A stretch of 64,000 nt of DNA. Source: Chakrabartyella piscis (GTDB lineage: Bacteria; Bacillota; Clostridia; Lachnospirales; Anaerotignaceae). Below the pieces are notes generated by a model. The model was not told the origin of the DNA. It saw only the letters and a program-made list of their open reading frames with translations, and did not search any database. Below are positions 36,965-47,312 of the stretch, piece after piece. The translations under genes were made by a program, and so were the position numbers. The DNA is taken from positions 1 through 64,000 of the forward strand of contig CP092441.1 in assembly GCA_030067835.1 (NCBI GenBank), read 5' to 3'. Position 1 is the first letter of the stretch; each line of letters opens with the position of its first letter.

Positions 36965-37145
36965 ATCAGTAGAATGACCTGTGTAAAAATAGTAGAAATT
37001 GCAGGATATCAACAGGGAAATGGGATAACTGAAGAAAAACTGTGTATAACTCGGAAAAATACTGTGGATAAAGTGGATAAAATAACTAGGAATACTGATA
37101 ATTGAAAGAGTTATCCACAAGTATAGAAAGTTAGGAGATGGAAAA
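36965..37145. other. DnaA-box cluster, copy B
   Basis: The three TTATNCACA matches recur at 37,041-37,049, 37,063-37,071 and 37,111-37,119. Two identical candidate origins 29 kb apart would be unusual and is one more reason to doubt the duplication. Confidence 0.45.
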
Positions 37146-37952
37146 ATGGCGTATCAAATTATATTTTCAGACATGGATGGTACTTTATTGGAGGACGATA
37201 TTCATATATCAGAAAAAAATCAAGAAGCAATTGCAAAGGCAGTTGCAGCTGGCAAAGAAATGGTGTTGTGCACTGGACGTGGTGTTTTTGGCACAGAAGT
37301 GATTTTGGAACACTTGGGTCTTAAGGGGCAAAAGGGCTATGTCATCACACAAAATGGTGGTGCTGTGTATCACTTGGAAACCATGAAATTGGCTTGGAAA
37401 AAAGGCTTTTCCCCAAAAGAATATGCAAAGTATGCAAAATTAGCAGAAGAAATGGGTCTTGAAGTCTATTTTTATGACAATCGTAAATTTATGGCAACTC
37501 ATTTTACAAAGGAAGTAGAAAACTACTGTGCAGTTATGGGCACTGAAGCCATTATTTTGACAGACTATGAAAATTATGATGGTGTGTTTACAAAAAGCCT
37601 GATCAATGGCAAAAAAGATAAACTTTTGGCAGTCCAAGAAGTTTTAATGAAAGAAATGGGTATGCAGTTGGATTCTTTCTTCTCCAGTGATCATTATATG
37701 GAAGTGGTTTTGCGTGGTGTAAATAAAGGTTCTGCCATGAAACAAGTCTTGGAAATCATGAATATTCCTGTGACAGATGCCATTGCCATTGGCGATAGTG
37801 AAAACGATTTATCCATGATTCGTGAAGCTGGTCTTGGCGTTGCTGTGGCAAATGCACCCAAATATATTCAGGATGAAGCCGATTATGTGACAGAAAATGA
37901 TTATAAACATAGCGCAGTTGCAGAAGTGATTGAGAAATTTATCTTATCCTAA
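37146..37952 (+). CDS. Cof-type HAD phosphatase (intact copy)
   Basis: 268 residues. DMDGT (residues 9-13) holds the nucleophile Asp9 and acid Asp11. Motif II lies in VLCTGRG, Lys in NKGSAMKQVL, and the metal-binding GDSENDLSMI near 216-225. The large cap between these marks the Cof/YidA type IIB subfamily, which dephosphorylates sugar phosphates and cofactors; substrate unknown. Confidence 0.92.
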   Translation: MAYQIIFSDMDGTLLEDDIHISEKNQEAIAKAVAAGKEMVLCTGRGVFGTEVILEHLGLKGQKGYVITQNGGAVYHLETMKLAWKKGFSPKEYAKYAKLAEEMGLEVYFYDNRKFMATHFTKEVENYCAVMGTEAIILTDYENYDGVFTKSLINGKKDKLLAVQEVLMKEMGMQLDSFFSSDHYMEVVLRGVNKGSAMKQVLEIMNIPVTDAIAIGDSENDLSMIREAGLGVAVANAPKYIQDEADYVTENDYKHSAVAEVIEKFILS

Positions 37953-38261
37953 TTGTATTTGCATTTGGGTCGGTGTGGGCATAGACACCTACGTTTTGTT
38001 ATTTATAATTCAGTTATTATATGTTTTAATATCTAATCTTTTGAATAAAGTTTGGGTCAAGCCTTTTCAAAGGATTGCAGGGGTTGGGACAGAGTCCCAA
38101 GGTCTTATACTTGACTGTATCTTATCTTTTCAGGTGGTGTGTTTCATTGCACCACTTTTTTTATGGTGAAAATCACGTTTTTCTGTAAAAATAAGGATTT
38201 TAATTGGGATTTGTGGTATGATGAAACTGAGTTATTTTGTAGAAAAATAGGAGGTTTTTGT
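37953..38261. repeat. Intergenic region after the HAD gene, copy B
   Basis: As 8584-8891: TTGGGAC-AGA-GTCCCAA repeat (38,053-38,115) and GTGGTG/CACCAC terminator (38,133-38,161). One base difference near 38,030 sets the final offset of 29,370. Confidence 0.55.
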
Positions 38262-38774
38262 ATGTCAGAAATACAGGAAATAGAATTAACTTTGGTGGAA
38301 CAAACTGCTTTGGATGGTGCCAATTATTTCCGTCAAGGATTGAATTGTACAGAGTGCGTTTTGATGAGTTTTCGTGACAACTGTAACCCAGAAATACCAA
38401 TGGAAGCTTTTGCAATGTGCACTGGTTTTGGCGGTGGATTTGCCAATACTCGTAACCATACTTGTGGTGCAATCACTGGCGCAATTATGGCATATGGTAG
38501 TATCATCGGTCGCAAAAATCCATTTGCTAAGGAAGAAATGCGTGACAAAATCACAGAACTCCATGGCATCTATCATACAATGGAACCCATGATTCGTGAA
38601 ATGGAAGCAGAATTTGGTGATAACTTCATTTGTAAGGATTTGTCCGCAGTACATGGAGACTTTGAAGGCAAAGCAAGAAAACGTAACTGTATGCAAATGG
38701 TGAAATTCTGTAGTGGTGTTGCAGCAAAATACGCAGAACTTGCAAAAAAAGAACAAGGAGATTGCATAGAATGA
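38262..38774 (+). CDS. C_GCAxxG_C_C family redox protein, copy B
   Basis: Translation identical to 8892-9404, with the same ATGA overlap to the next gene. Confidence 0.82.
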   Translation: MSEIQEIELTLVEQTALDGANYFRQGLNCTECVLMSFRDNCNPEIPMEAFAMCTGFGGGFANTRNHTCGAITGAIMAYGSIIGRKNPFAKEEMRDKITELHGIYHTMEPMIREMEAEFGDNFICKDLSAVHGDFEGKARKRNCMQMVKFCSGVAAKYAELAKKEQGDCIE

Positions 38775-39781
38775 TGAAAAAAATAATTGGTTTGTGTGCC
38801 ATTTGTTCCATGTTGATGGTAACAACGGTGTTTGCACATCCAGAAATTACAGTGACAGTTGACGGGAATCAGCTTGCTTTTGACCAACCTCCAGTCATTA
38901 TTGATGATCGAACTTTGGTACCGATGCGTAGTATTTTTGAAGCTTTGAACTGCGAAGTGGTTTGGGATGAAGCCAGCCAAAGCATCACAAGTATCCATGA
39001 AACCGACGTTTTGCTGATGTATATTGGAAAAACAGACTTGTATCGCAATGGTGTGGTCATCTATGAAATGCCAGTGGAAGCACAAATCATTAATGGTAGA
39101 ACCTTGGTACCTGTGCGTGCAATTTCCGAAGCACTTGGTGCAGAAGTTTTGTGGAATGGTGAAACTTACGAGGTGGATATCACATCTGGTGGTAGCACAA
39201 GCGAAACCTATTCCAGTGGTGTCTATACCCAAAATGCAACTGATGCAAATGGCTCTGTTATAATCACTGGTAAAGTGACCTATCCTTCAGGTGAAATGAC
39301 AGCAGATGAAAAGTCCGCCTATGAAACACAAAGTAAAACACTTTTGGCAGATTTTATGAGCATGTATAGTGGTGCTGCAACTTCCAGTTCTCCATTTTCT
39401 GTGGAATATGCTTTGGATTTGACACGTTGTGATGGTGTGTACACTTCCTTTGTTGTGACAGAATCCGCAACCATTGGCAGTGCTTCCATCTCCGATAAAT
39501 TTGGTGTGGTGTATAACGCAAGTGGCAAAGAATTGGATATTTCTGATGTGGTTAACGATAGTAATTCTGAAATTGAGGACTTCTTGGTGGCTTCTTTCTT
39601 GGCTTTGGCAGAAGAATCTCCAAGTAAATTCAATGATGATGTGGAAGATGATATTGAGGATCATTTGGAGGATGTGACCTTCTATTTGACCGATAGTGGC
39701 ATTGGTTTCTTGATGCCAGCAGGCACCATTGCACCAGAAAGCTCTGGAACCATTGGATTTGAAATTACATATAACGTGTAA
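38771..39781 (+). CDS. Copper-amine-oxidase-N domain protein, copy B
   Basis: Translation identical to 9401-10411. Confidence 0.8.
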   Translation: MMKKIIGLCAICSMLMVTTVFAHPEITVTVDGNQLAFDQPPVIIDDRTLVPMRSIFEALNCEVVWDEASQSITSIHETDVLLMYIGKTDLYRNGVVIYEMPVEAQIINGRTLVPVRAISEALGAEVLWNGETYEVDITSGGSTSETYSSGVYTQNATDANGSVIITGKVTYPSGEMTADEKSAYETQSKTLLADFMSMYSGAATSSSPFSVEYALDLTRCDGVYTSFVVTESATIGSASISDKFGVVYNASGKELDISDVVNDSNSEIEDFLVASFLALAEESPSKFNDDVEDDIEDHLEDVTFYLTDSGIGFLMPAGTIAPESSGTIGFEITYNV

Positions 39782-39797
39782 TATTGGAGGTGTAGCA

Positions 39798-40022
39798 ATG
39801 CAACCAAAATATAAAAAGAAATCTACGTATTTCATTGTAGCAGGAATGTTTGTGTTGATTGGAATTGTGGGTGCTGTCATGGTGGAAATGCGTGGTTTGC
39901 CAAAAAGTGCAATGCTCATTATTTTGCTGGCTACCTTTGGCAGTGCTGGAAAACAGTTGGTTTGGTATTACATGAATCGTGATTGTTTTTTGGAAGATGA
40001 TGATAATAGCCATCAATTGTGA
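39798..40022 (+). CDS. Small membrane protein, copy B
   Basis: Translation identical to 10428-10652. Confidence 0.65.
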   Translation: MQPKYKKKSTYFIVAGMFVLIGIVGAVMVEMRGLPKSAMLIILLATFGSAGKQLVWYYMNRDCFLEDDDNSHQL

Positions 40023-40050
40023 AATTTGAAGTGGAATTGTGGGTGATGAG

Positions 40051-40533
40051 ATGGAGTTGCCAAAACGAAAGCAATTGCGATTAAAGGAATATGATTATAG
40101 TAGTAATGGTGGGTATTTTATTACCATTTGTACCCACGCCCATAAATGCCTATTTGGCAATGTAGGGGCAGATTCCATATCTGCCCGTATGATAGATGAA
40201 ATATTTCATAAAACAATAAATGAGTATCAAAATATTTTCTGTGATAAATACGTGATTATGCCAAATCATTTTCACGCAATCATTGTGATTTCACGGGTGG
40301 ATATGGAATCCACCCCTACAATATCGCAGATCATACAATCATTCAAAAGGAATACAACAATTGAATATATCAAACTGGTGAAATGTGGTGTTTTGCCACC
40401 ATTTGATGGTCATATCTGGCAACGTTCCTTTTACGACCACGTCATTCGTAACCAAAAATCCTATGAAGAAATTTGGCAATACATCGACACCAATCCACTC
40501 AAATGGGAATTGGATAGATATTATGTAGAATAA
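40051..40533 (+). CDS. RAYT transposase with two in-frame REP elements, copy B
   Basis: Identical to 10681-11163. The embedded palindromes lie at 40161-40189 (forward) and 40293-40320 (reverse). If RAYT activity had copied the gene itself, only the gene would be duplicated; here it is merely part of the 21-kb block. Confidence 0.87.
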   Translation: MELPKRKQLRLKEYDYSSNGGYFITICTHAHKCLFGNVGADSISARMIDEIFHKTINEYQNIFCDKYVIMPNHFHAIIVISRVDMESTPTISQIIQSFKRNTTIEYIKLVKCGVLPPFDGHIWQRSFYDHVIRNQKSYEEIWQYIDTNPLKWELDRYYVE

Positions 40534-40690
40534 TAAAAATAGATTTATACCACTGCAAGCTGTCATTCCAAATGCAATGGGGAATCTTGACGTTAAAACA
40601 ACAGTGGATTTTATTATCCATCTACCAAAGAAATTCACAAACTGTAGGACTAGATTCTATATCTGCCCGTAATCAAAAGGAGGAACTACC

Positions 40691-41047
40691 ATGTCTACTT
40701 TATTTGTGCAATATCCAAAATGCACCACCTGTCAAAAAGCAAAGAAATTCCTAGATACCAATGGTGTGGATTACATGAGTCGTCATATTGCAGAAGAAAA
40801 TCCCACAAAAGATGAACTTATGTTGTGGCATGGAAAAAGTGGTTTGCCATTAAAAAAATTTTTCAACACCAGTGGTTTGGTGTATAAAGAAATGCAACTC
40901 AAGGACAAACTTGCCACAATGAGCGAAGATGCACAATTTGAATTGTTGGCAACCAATGGTATGCTTGTGAAACGCCCAATTGTTGTGGGTGATGATTTTG
41001 TTATGGTTGGATTTAAGGAAGCAGATTGGACAGAACGCTTGATTTGA
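40691..41047 (+). CDS. ArsC/Spx family protein, copy B
   Basis: Translation identical to 11321-11677. Confidence 0.8.
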   Translation: MSTLFVQYPKCTTCQKAKKFLDTNGVDYMSRHIAEENPTKDELMLWHGKSGLPLKKFFNTSGLVYKEMQLKDKLATMSEDAQFELLATNGMLVKRPIVVGDDFVMVGFKEADWTERLI

Positions 41048-41260
41048 GGTGGTAAAAAAGGGTGGATTAGAATTGTAAAACTCAAGACCTTAAGAACTTT
41101 TTCCTATCGAGAAAAGTTCCCCAACCCCTTCAAAAACACTCTTTTAAAGATATTTAAGACCTTAAGGCTTTGCCTTAACAACCACCATACTTTGAAAAGG
41201 CTGGACCTAAACTTTATTTAAAGGCATTTTGTACAAATGCAAGTTTTGAAAAATAGGTAT

Positions 41261-41299
41261 TTTGACAGTCTGAAGGGTGGCTATGGAATCCACCCTACA
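41261..41299. repeat. IS1182 end remnant and REP element, copy B
   Basis: TTTGACAGTCTG at 41261-41272 followed by the reverse REP-like element 41274-41299, as at 11891-11929. Confidence 0.6.
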
Positions 41300-41315
41300 T
41301 TTTTATTTGATTCAT

Positions 41316-42071
41316 TTACTGACCATAGGTTTCTTCCATATCCAAAACCAAATCATAACCATCCCATACATATGTATCTATAACACCATCGCTGGCAGAA
41401 TTTTGACCAAAACTGATTACAGTACCATCTTCTTTTGCTTCAATTGAAGAGGAAATGATTTCTTCTGCATTGGCTTTTTGGAAGGTTTGCAATTCTGGCA
41501 CATACACATACAAATCATAGCTACAATTCTTGGTACCGCTACCCATTTGCACTTGCAAATCCACAAATCCATCGAAATTCAAATCTGGATATCCCACAAG
41601 TCCATTTTCCTTAGGGTAACACTCTGCATCCAATGTAAACACATCTTCTCCATCACTTTTTGCAATCACCAAATCATAGACCACACCTGAAACCTGAGTG
41701 CCTTCCAACACAAATGCAATACCATCTGGTTGTGCAAATGTGGTTACAATAGATGTAATGTCATCATAATTTGTGCAGATGATGGAATTTGCAACTACAT
41801 CTGGCAATGGGTTAAATTCCTGTTCTTTGCATTGATATCTTGGCTCTGCTGTGACTACAAGTTCTTTTTCTGGTGGCTCCATAACCAAGATGCTTTCTGC
41901 TGTTTCTTCTGTTACATCTTCTGCTGTTTCTTCTGTTACAGCTTCTGTTACTACTTCTGCTACTACTTCTGTTACTGTGTCTGTTGATGTTTCTATTTCA
42001 GCTGTTTCTTTTTGACAAGCAGTTGTGGCAAACACAACACACGCCAATAACAATAAAATATGTTTTTTCAT
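41316..42071 (-). CDS. Lipoprotein with calcium-loop motif, copy B
   Basis: Translation identical to 11946-12701. Confidence 0.75.
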   Translation of the reverse strand: MKKHILLLLACVVFATTACQKETAEIETSTDTVTEVVAEVVTEAVTEETAEDVTEETAESILVMEPPEKELVVTAEPRYQCKEQEFNPLPDVVANSIICTNYDDITSIVTTFAQPDGIAFVLEGTQVSGVVYDLVIAKSDGEDVFTLDAECYPKENGLVGYPDLNFDGFVDLQVQMGSGTKNCSYDLYVYVPELQTFQKANAEEIISSSIEAKEDGTVISFGQNSASDGVIDTYVWDGYDLVLDMEETYGQ

Positions 42072-42124
42072 ATGGTATCTCCTTTGTAAAATATGGATTG
42101 TGGTACAGCAGTTGTGTTTATCCT

Positions 42125-43369
42125 TTATTGATTTGACCCTTGCATAATTTCGATAATGGTTTCATCCATTGGTGCCATACCTTTTGCAGAAATGATACCC
42201 AAATTTTTGGTGGTTTCTTCCACGTTTTGACCTAAGATACCAAAGGAATTTGGCATTGCAATCCCTTGCATGGCTATGTTTGCAGATAAAATTGCAGTGT
42301 ATACGCCAGTAGAGGCTTTCAGTGCACATCCAATGCTACCACCATCACAAATCATACCCGTCAAATTGGCAGCCATATGATCCATTGCAGCAGAAACCGC
42401 TTTTGCATCTCCACCCATCAAATACACAATACCGCCAGCAGCGCCGCTACCACCACCCAAAACGCAACCACAAAGAGCAGACAAACGTCCTGTGTAATGC
42501 TTGCTATAAATGGTGATCATACCGCTCAGTGCCAATGCTCGCAACAAAGCTTCTTCTGTGGCTTTCACATGTTTTGCATATGCCACAACAGGCAATGAAC
42601 ACAAAATTCCATGGGAACCACTGCCCACAATGCTCATAGCAGGATATGGCAACCCAGCCAAACGTGCATCCATAGCAGAGCATGTCAATTTTTGTGCCTG
42701 TGCCAAAACACCCTCACCCATAAACATCATATCCATAACGCCCAATCCCAAACCAGTGCCAACAGCACCTTTTTCTGACAAAAAGACATTCATTTCAATC
42801 ATATCACGTAAAAATAGGATTTCTTCCAAGTCCACATTTTTTGCATAGTCCACCAAATCTGCAATGGTGATGGCATCAAAATTTAAGTCTGCCACTTCTG
42901 CTTCTTCTGTCAATTCCTTTTGGAACAACACTTCTCCATCTTTTGCCAAGTATACAAAATTGCCATGTGTTTGTGCAATGTGTGCTTCTGCAACACCCAA
43001 ATCTGTTGTGATTTTTGCAGCAATCCAAATGAAATCCTTATCCCCATCTACAGTGGATTCCACAGCAATTTCCTTTGCTACAGCAATATCACCATCGGTA
43101 ATGTCACGCAAGCATTCTAAGCCCAATTCCCATTTGCCACCCACAGCACCCAAAGCAGCAGCCAAAGCAGTTCCAATTTCATTGGTTGCTGGTATGCCAC
43201 AGGAAAAACCATTTTTGTAGACACCACCATTGGTACAGACAGAAATGTGTTGGATTTTGCCACCAATGAGAACATAAGCACGTGATGTACACAATGCAAC
43301 AGCACCCACTTCTGTGACACCAAGAGCTGGCTTGCATTCTTGTTGTAATTTCATTGTATATGGATTCAT
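42125..43369 (-). CDS. L-cysteine desulfidase family protein, copy B
   Basis: Translation identical to 12755-13999. The divergent promoter region 43,370-43,763 matches 14,000-14,393. Confidence 0.85.
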   Translation of the reverse strand: MNPYTMKLQQECKPALGVTEVGAVALCTSRAYVLIGGKIQHISVCTNGGVYKNGFSCGIPATNEIGTALAAALGAVGGKWELGLECLRDITDGDIAVAKEIAVESTVDGDKDFIWIAAKITTDLGVAEAHIAQTHGNFVYLAKDGEVLFQKELTEEAEVADLNFDAITIADLVDYAKNVDLEEILFLRDMIEMNVFLSEKGAVGTGLGLGVMDMMFMGEGVLAQAQKLTCSAMDARLAGLPYPAMSIVGSGSHGILCSLPVVAYAKHVKATEEALLRALALSGMITIYSKHYTGRLSALCGCVLGGGSGAAGGIVYLMGGDAKAVSAAMDHMAANLTGMICDGGSIGCALKASTGVYTAILSANIAMQGIAMPNSFGILGQNVEETTKNLGIISAKGMAPMDETIIEIMQGSNQ

Positions 43370-43763
43370 AATCAGTCTCCTTTGGTCAAATTTATAGGTT
43401 GTTTTTTATTTATAGTATACTGGATAATCCTAGGTTTTTCCAGATAATTTTGTGATTTTACAGTGATTTTTTCTGTGTTATTATGGGTGTTTGTGGTATA
43501 TCAATATGGTGTAAGCAACCTATGCTTGAATTGCAAGAAAAATACAAAACCAATGTCATTCACGGTAGGGTTTGCCCACAAAATAACAAAGAATCTTTCC
43601 TTTGGTTTCTATTACACACCCCATTCATGAATACATCATGAAAAATACTTGTTTTCCCTTGCAACTTCCCACAGAACCATGTAAAATAGAATGATAACAT
43701 GATATACTTGTCTATATTGTATAGACCATTTACATATAAAATTCCTAGAAAGGAGACTTGTTT

Positions 43764-45221
43764 ATGAGTGACTATCATTTTGAGAAAAAAGATCCAGATT
43801 TCGATATGACCATACGTTTGGATACCATCAACGAACAAGTCAAACAACACGAATTATCAGAGGATGATTTGGGCGATAAAAACGCCTATTTGGATATATT
43901 TGAATCAGAACATTTTGGCGAAGAAACCACACCATTGCCACCAGATCAACCAACAGCATACGATGCTTTGAAAAATCGACCACACCAAAAATCAAAAAAT
44001 TACTGGAATAATCCCAAGTTTTATGGAATTTTGGCATTGGTTTGTGTCATTTTGGCAATTATGGGCTTTGCATTTGCCAGAAATGTATTGTCCACCACAG
44101 AAGAAGTGCCTGAAGTTGCAGAAGAAGTCATTTTGACCACTGCTGCTTATTTGGTGGAGGATTCTATGGGTTCTGGTGAATATTCTGTTCGCAACACAAC
44201 AGATTCCACCACAACCACCATCATCATCAACAAAGATACCCAAGCCACAGATGCAAAGGGCGATACCCTTTCCACCAATTCCATGAAAATGGGTGATTTG
44301 GTTTGGTTGACCTTAGACGAAACCCAAACAGCAACTGAAGTTTCCTATGAAAATATCACACAAGTCCAAGAAACCAATATCCAAGTCAGCGATACTCTTT
44401 TGGATGGTGACAATGGCTTGCACACCTACAGCAGTGATGCCATTTTCCAATTCAAAGGCAAAGAAAAAGCACCTACAGATTTGGAACCTTCTGATGTAGT
44501 TGTACTCTACTCCATTGATGATGTGGTTTGGTCTGTTGAAATTTTGGAATATCATGGATTTTTATCTCTATCCAACGTGGATAGCATTGTAAATGGAGTC
44601 ATTGAAATCAATGGTGGTGCACCCATTTCCATTGATACCATTGATCGTTTTGTGTTGCCTGCTGGTGAGCATACCATCTCCATTTCTGGTGACACAGTGG
44701 AAACCTCAACTGACACCATTCATATTGTGGCAGACCAAGAATATTTCTATGATTTGGCAAATGCCCAAACCAAAATGGGCGTTGTACTCATCCAAAGCAA
44801 TGTGGATAACCCAAGGGTTTATATTGATGGTAGCCTCATCAACAATTCAGAAACCATTGTATTGCCCTATGACACATATGACTTGGTGGTTCTGAAAAAT
44901 GGATATGAAGAATGGAATTCCACCATCAAAGTGACCAATACCACCATGACCGTTGGTGTGGAAATGATCCAGATGGCTTCCGATATTGGTGTATTGTCTC
45001 TAACTGCAAACGTAGATGGAGATGTGTATATAGAAGGTTCTTTGATTGGAGAAACACCACTTGATATTTCATTACCCTATGGTTCCTATCATGTGGAAGT
45101 GAAAAAAACAGGTTATGATCCCTTTATCACCAAAATTTATATCAATACCAATATGATTTCTTTGAGCGCTGACTTGCATGAAATCATAGATGAAGAAGAA
45201 ATTGAAGAAGAAGATGAGTAA
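43764..45221 (+). CDS. PEGA-domain surface protein, copy B
   Basis: Translation identical to 14394-15851. Confidence 0.8.
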   Translation: MSDYHFEKKDPDFDMTIRLDTINEQVKQHELSEDDLGDKNAYLDIFESEHFGEETTPLPPDQPTAYDALKNRPHQKSKNYWNNPKFYGILALVCVILAIMGFAFARNVLSTTEEVPEVAEEVILTTAAYLVEDSMGSGEYSVRNTTDSTTTTIIINKDTQATDAKGDTLSTNSMKMGDLVWLTLDETQTATEVSYENITQVQETNIQVSDTLLDGDNGLHTYSSDAIFQFKGKEKAPTDLEPSDVVVLYSIDDVVWSVEILEYHGFLSLSNVDSIVNGVIEINGGAPISIDTIDRFVLPAGEHTISISGDTVETSTDTIHIVADQEYFYDLANAQTKMGVVLIQSNVDNPRVYIDGSLINNSETIVLPYDTYDLVVLKNGYEEWNSTIKVTNTTMTVGVEMIQMASDIGVLSLTANVDGDVYIEGSLIGETPLDISLPYGSYHVEVKKTGYDPFITKIYINTNMISLSADLHEIIDEEEIEEEDE

Positions 45222-45491
45222 AATCAGTGAGCAGTGAGCAGTGGTCAGATAAAGCCATATGGTTTTGGGCGGAACAACACAGGGGTTGTTCCCTACAGTG
45301 TCTCCCATAATTGTAGCAACACAGTTTTGTCATTCTGAGGAATGTTTTGCAGCGACGAAGAATCTTTGGTTTTCACTATCCACTATTCATTCTTCACTAG
45401 CAAACTTACAACAGCAATACGTGGATATTCCACAAATCATATACTTTGTAACAACAATATCACTATAAATGAAATTGAGGAGGTTTTTCAC
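45222..45491. repeat. Repeat-rich gap before the mutase, copy B
   Basis: Same as 15852-16121; the reverse REP-like element is at 45267-45297. Confidence 0.6.
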
Positions 45492-47222
45492 ATGGAACAC
45501 ATGGAACGTTACAATCAATGGTTAGCCGATCCTTCCATTGACGCAGAAACAAAAGCCGAACTACAAAGCATTGCAGCAGACGAAAAGGAAATCAAAGAAC
45601 GCTTCTACCAAGAACTTGATTTTGGTACAGGAGGTTTGCGTGGTATCATTGGCAATGGTAGCAATCGTTTGAATACATACACCGTAGGCAAAGCAACCCA
45701 AGGTTTGGCAAACTACATCAACAAAGAAGGCACTGGTGCAAAGGGCGTTGCAATCGCTTATGACTCCAGAAATATGTCACCTGAATTTTCAGAAATCGCT
45801 GGTTTGGTTTTGGCAGCAAATGGCATTCCAGCTTACGTATATCCATCTTTGCGTCCTACTCCAATGCTTTCCTTTGCAGTACGTCATTTGGGATGCACAG
45901 CTGGTATCGTCATCACAGCAAGCCACAACCCACCAGAATACAATGGCTACAAAGTATACTGGGAAGATGGTGCCCAAGTAGTTGCTCCACGTGACACAGG
46001 TATCATTGATGAAGTAAACGCTGTTTCCGATTATGGTCAAATCAAACGCATGGATTTGGATGCTGCAATTGCAGAAAAACTCTATGTGGTTTTGGATGAA
46101 AGCGTTGACGAAGCCTTCTATGAAAACGTTTTGGCACAACGTGTGTATCCAGAATTGGCAGAAAAAATGGGTGATGATTTTGGTATCGTTTACACACCAA
46201 TCCATGGCTCTGGTAACATTCCAGTGCGTGAATGTTTGGAAAAAGCTGGTTACAAAAACGTTTCCATTGTTGCTGAACAAGAATTGCCTGATGGCAACTT
46301 CACAACAGTAGGATATCCAAATCCAGAAGATCCAAAAGTGTTCGCTTTGGCTCAGGAATTGGCAGAAAAAGTTGGCGCTGATGTGATTGTGGGCACTGAC
46401 CCTGATTGTGACCGTGTAGGTGCAATGGTGAAAAATGACAAAGGTGAATATGTTGTTTTGACTGGTAATATGGTGGGTGCTTTGCTGACAGATTATATCA
46501 TTTCTGGCAAAGTTGCAAAGGGTACAATGTCTGCAAATGGCGCTGTCATCTCCACAATTGTAAGTACAGAATTGACCACTGCTATTTGTGCAAAATATGG
46601 CGTAGAAAAAATGGATGTTTTGACTGGCTTCAAATTCATTGGCGAAAAGATCAAAGGTTTCTTGGAAACAGGTTCCCATGAATATCTCTTTGGTTTTGAA
46701 GAAAGCTATGGTTGCTTGGCTGGTACATACGCTAGGGATAAAGATGCTGTTGTGGCAACACTTCTCATTTGTGAAATGGCTGCATACTACAAAGAAAAAA
46801 GCATGACTTTGTATGATGGTTTGCAAGCACTCTATGCAGAACACGGTTTCTTCTGTGAAGGCGTAAAATCCATCACTTTGTTGGGTCTTGATGGCGTTGA
46901 AAAAATCAAACGCATCATGGCATCTCTTAGAGATAACACACCAGCAACATTTGGTGGCAAAGACGTTGTAGAAGCTCGTGATTACAAAAACCAAGTGTTC
47001 CAAAACTTGCAAACAGGCGCTGCTTTGGACAATACATTGCCAAAATCCGATGTTTTGTACTATACTTTGACAGACGATACATGGATTTGTGTGCGTCCTT
47101 CTGGTACAGAACCAAAACTGAAATTCTATATTGGTGTCAAAGGCGAAACTATGGCAGATGCAAATGCTAAAATTGCTGCTGTAGAAGCTGATTTGGATGA
47201 AAAAATCGCTGCTATTGACTAA
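45492..47222 (+). CDS. Phosphoglucomutase/phosphomannomutase, copy B
   Basis: Translation identical to 16122-17852. A REP-like element follows at 47240-47265. Confidence 0.92.
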   Translation: MEHMERYNQWLADPSIDAETKAELQSIAADEKEIKERFYQELDFGTGGLRGIIGNGSNRLNTYTVGKATQGLANYINKEGTGAKGVAIAYDSRNMSPEFSEIAGLVLAANGIPAYVYPSLRPTPMLSFAVRHLGCTAGIVITASHNPPEYNGYKVYWEDGAQVVAPRDTGIIDEVNAVSDYGQIKRMDLDAAIAEKLYVVLDESVDEAFYENVLAQRVYPELAEKMGDDFGIVYTPIHGSGNIPVRECLEKAGYKNVSIVAEQELPDGNFTTVGYPNPEDPKVFALAQELAEKVGADVIVGTDPDCDRVGAMVKNDKGEYVVLTGNMVGALLTDYIISGKVAKGTMSANGAVISTIVSTELTTAICAKYGVEKMDVLTGFKFIGEKIKGFLETGSHEYLFGFEESYGCLAGTYARDKDAVVATLLICEMAAYYKEKSMTLYDGLQALYAEHGFFCEGVKSITLLGLDGVEKIKRIMASLRDNTPATFGGKDVVEARDYKNQVFQNLQTGAALDNTLPKSDVLYYTLTDDTWICVRPSGTEPKLKFYIGVKGETMADANAKIAAVEADLDEKIAAID

Positions 47223-47312
47223 AATTGCGTAAAAGCAACGTAGGGTCATGGTTTCCTTGACCGTAATTCAAATATAAATTACATAAAAGAAAAGAGCCTA
47301 AAAGGCTCTTTT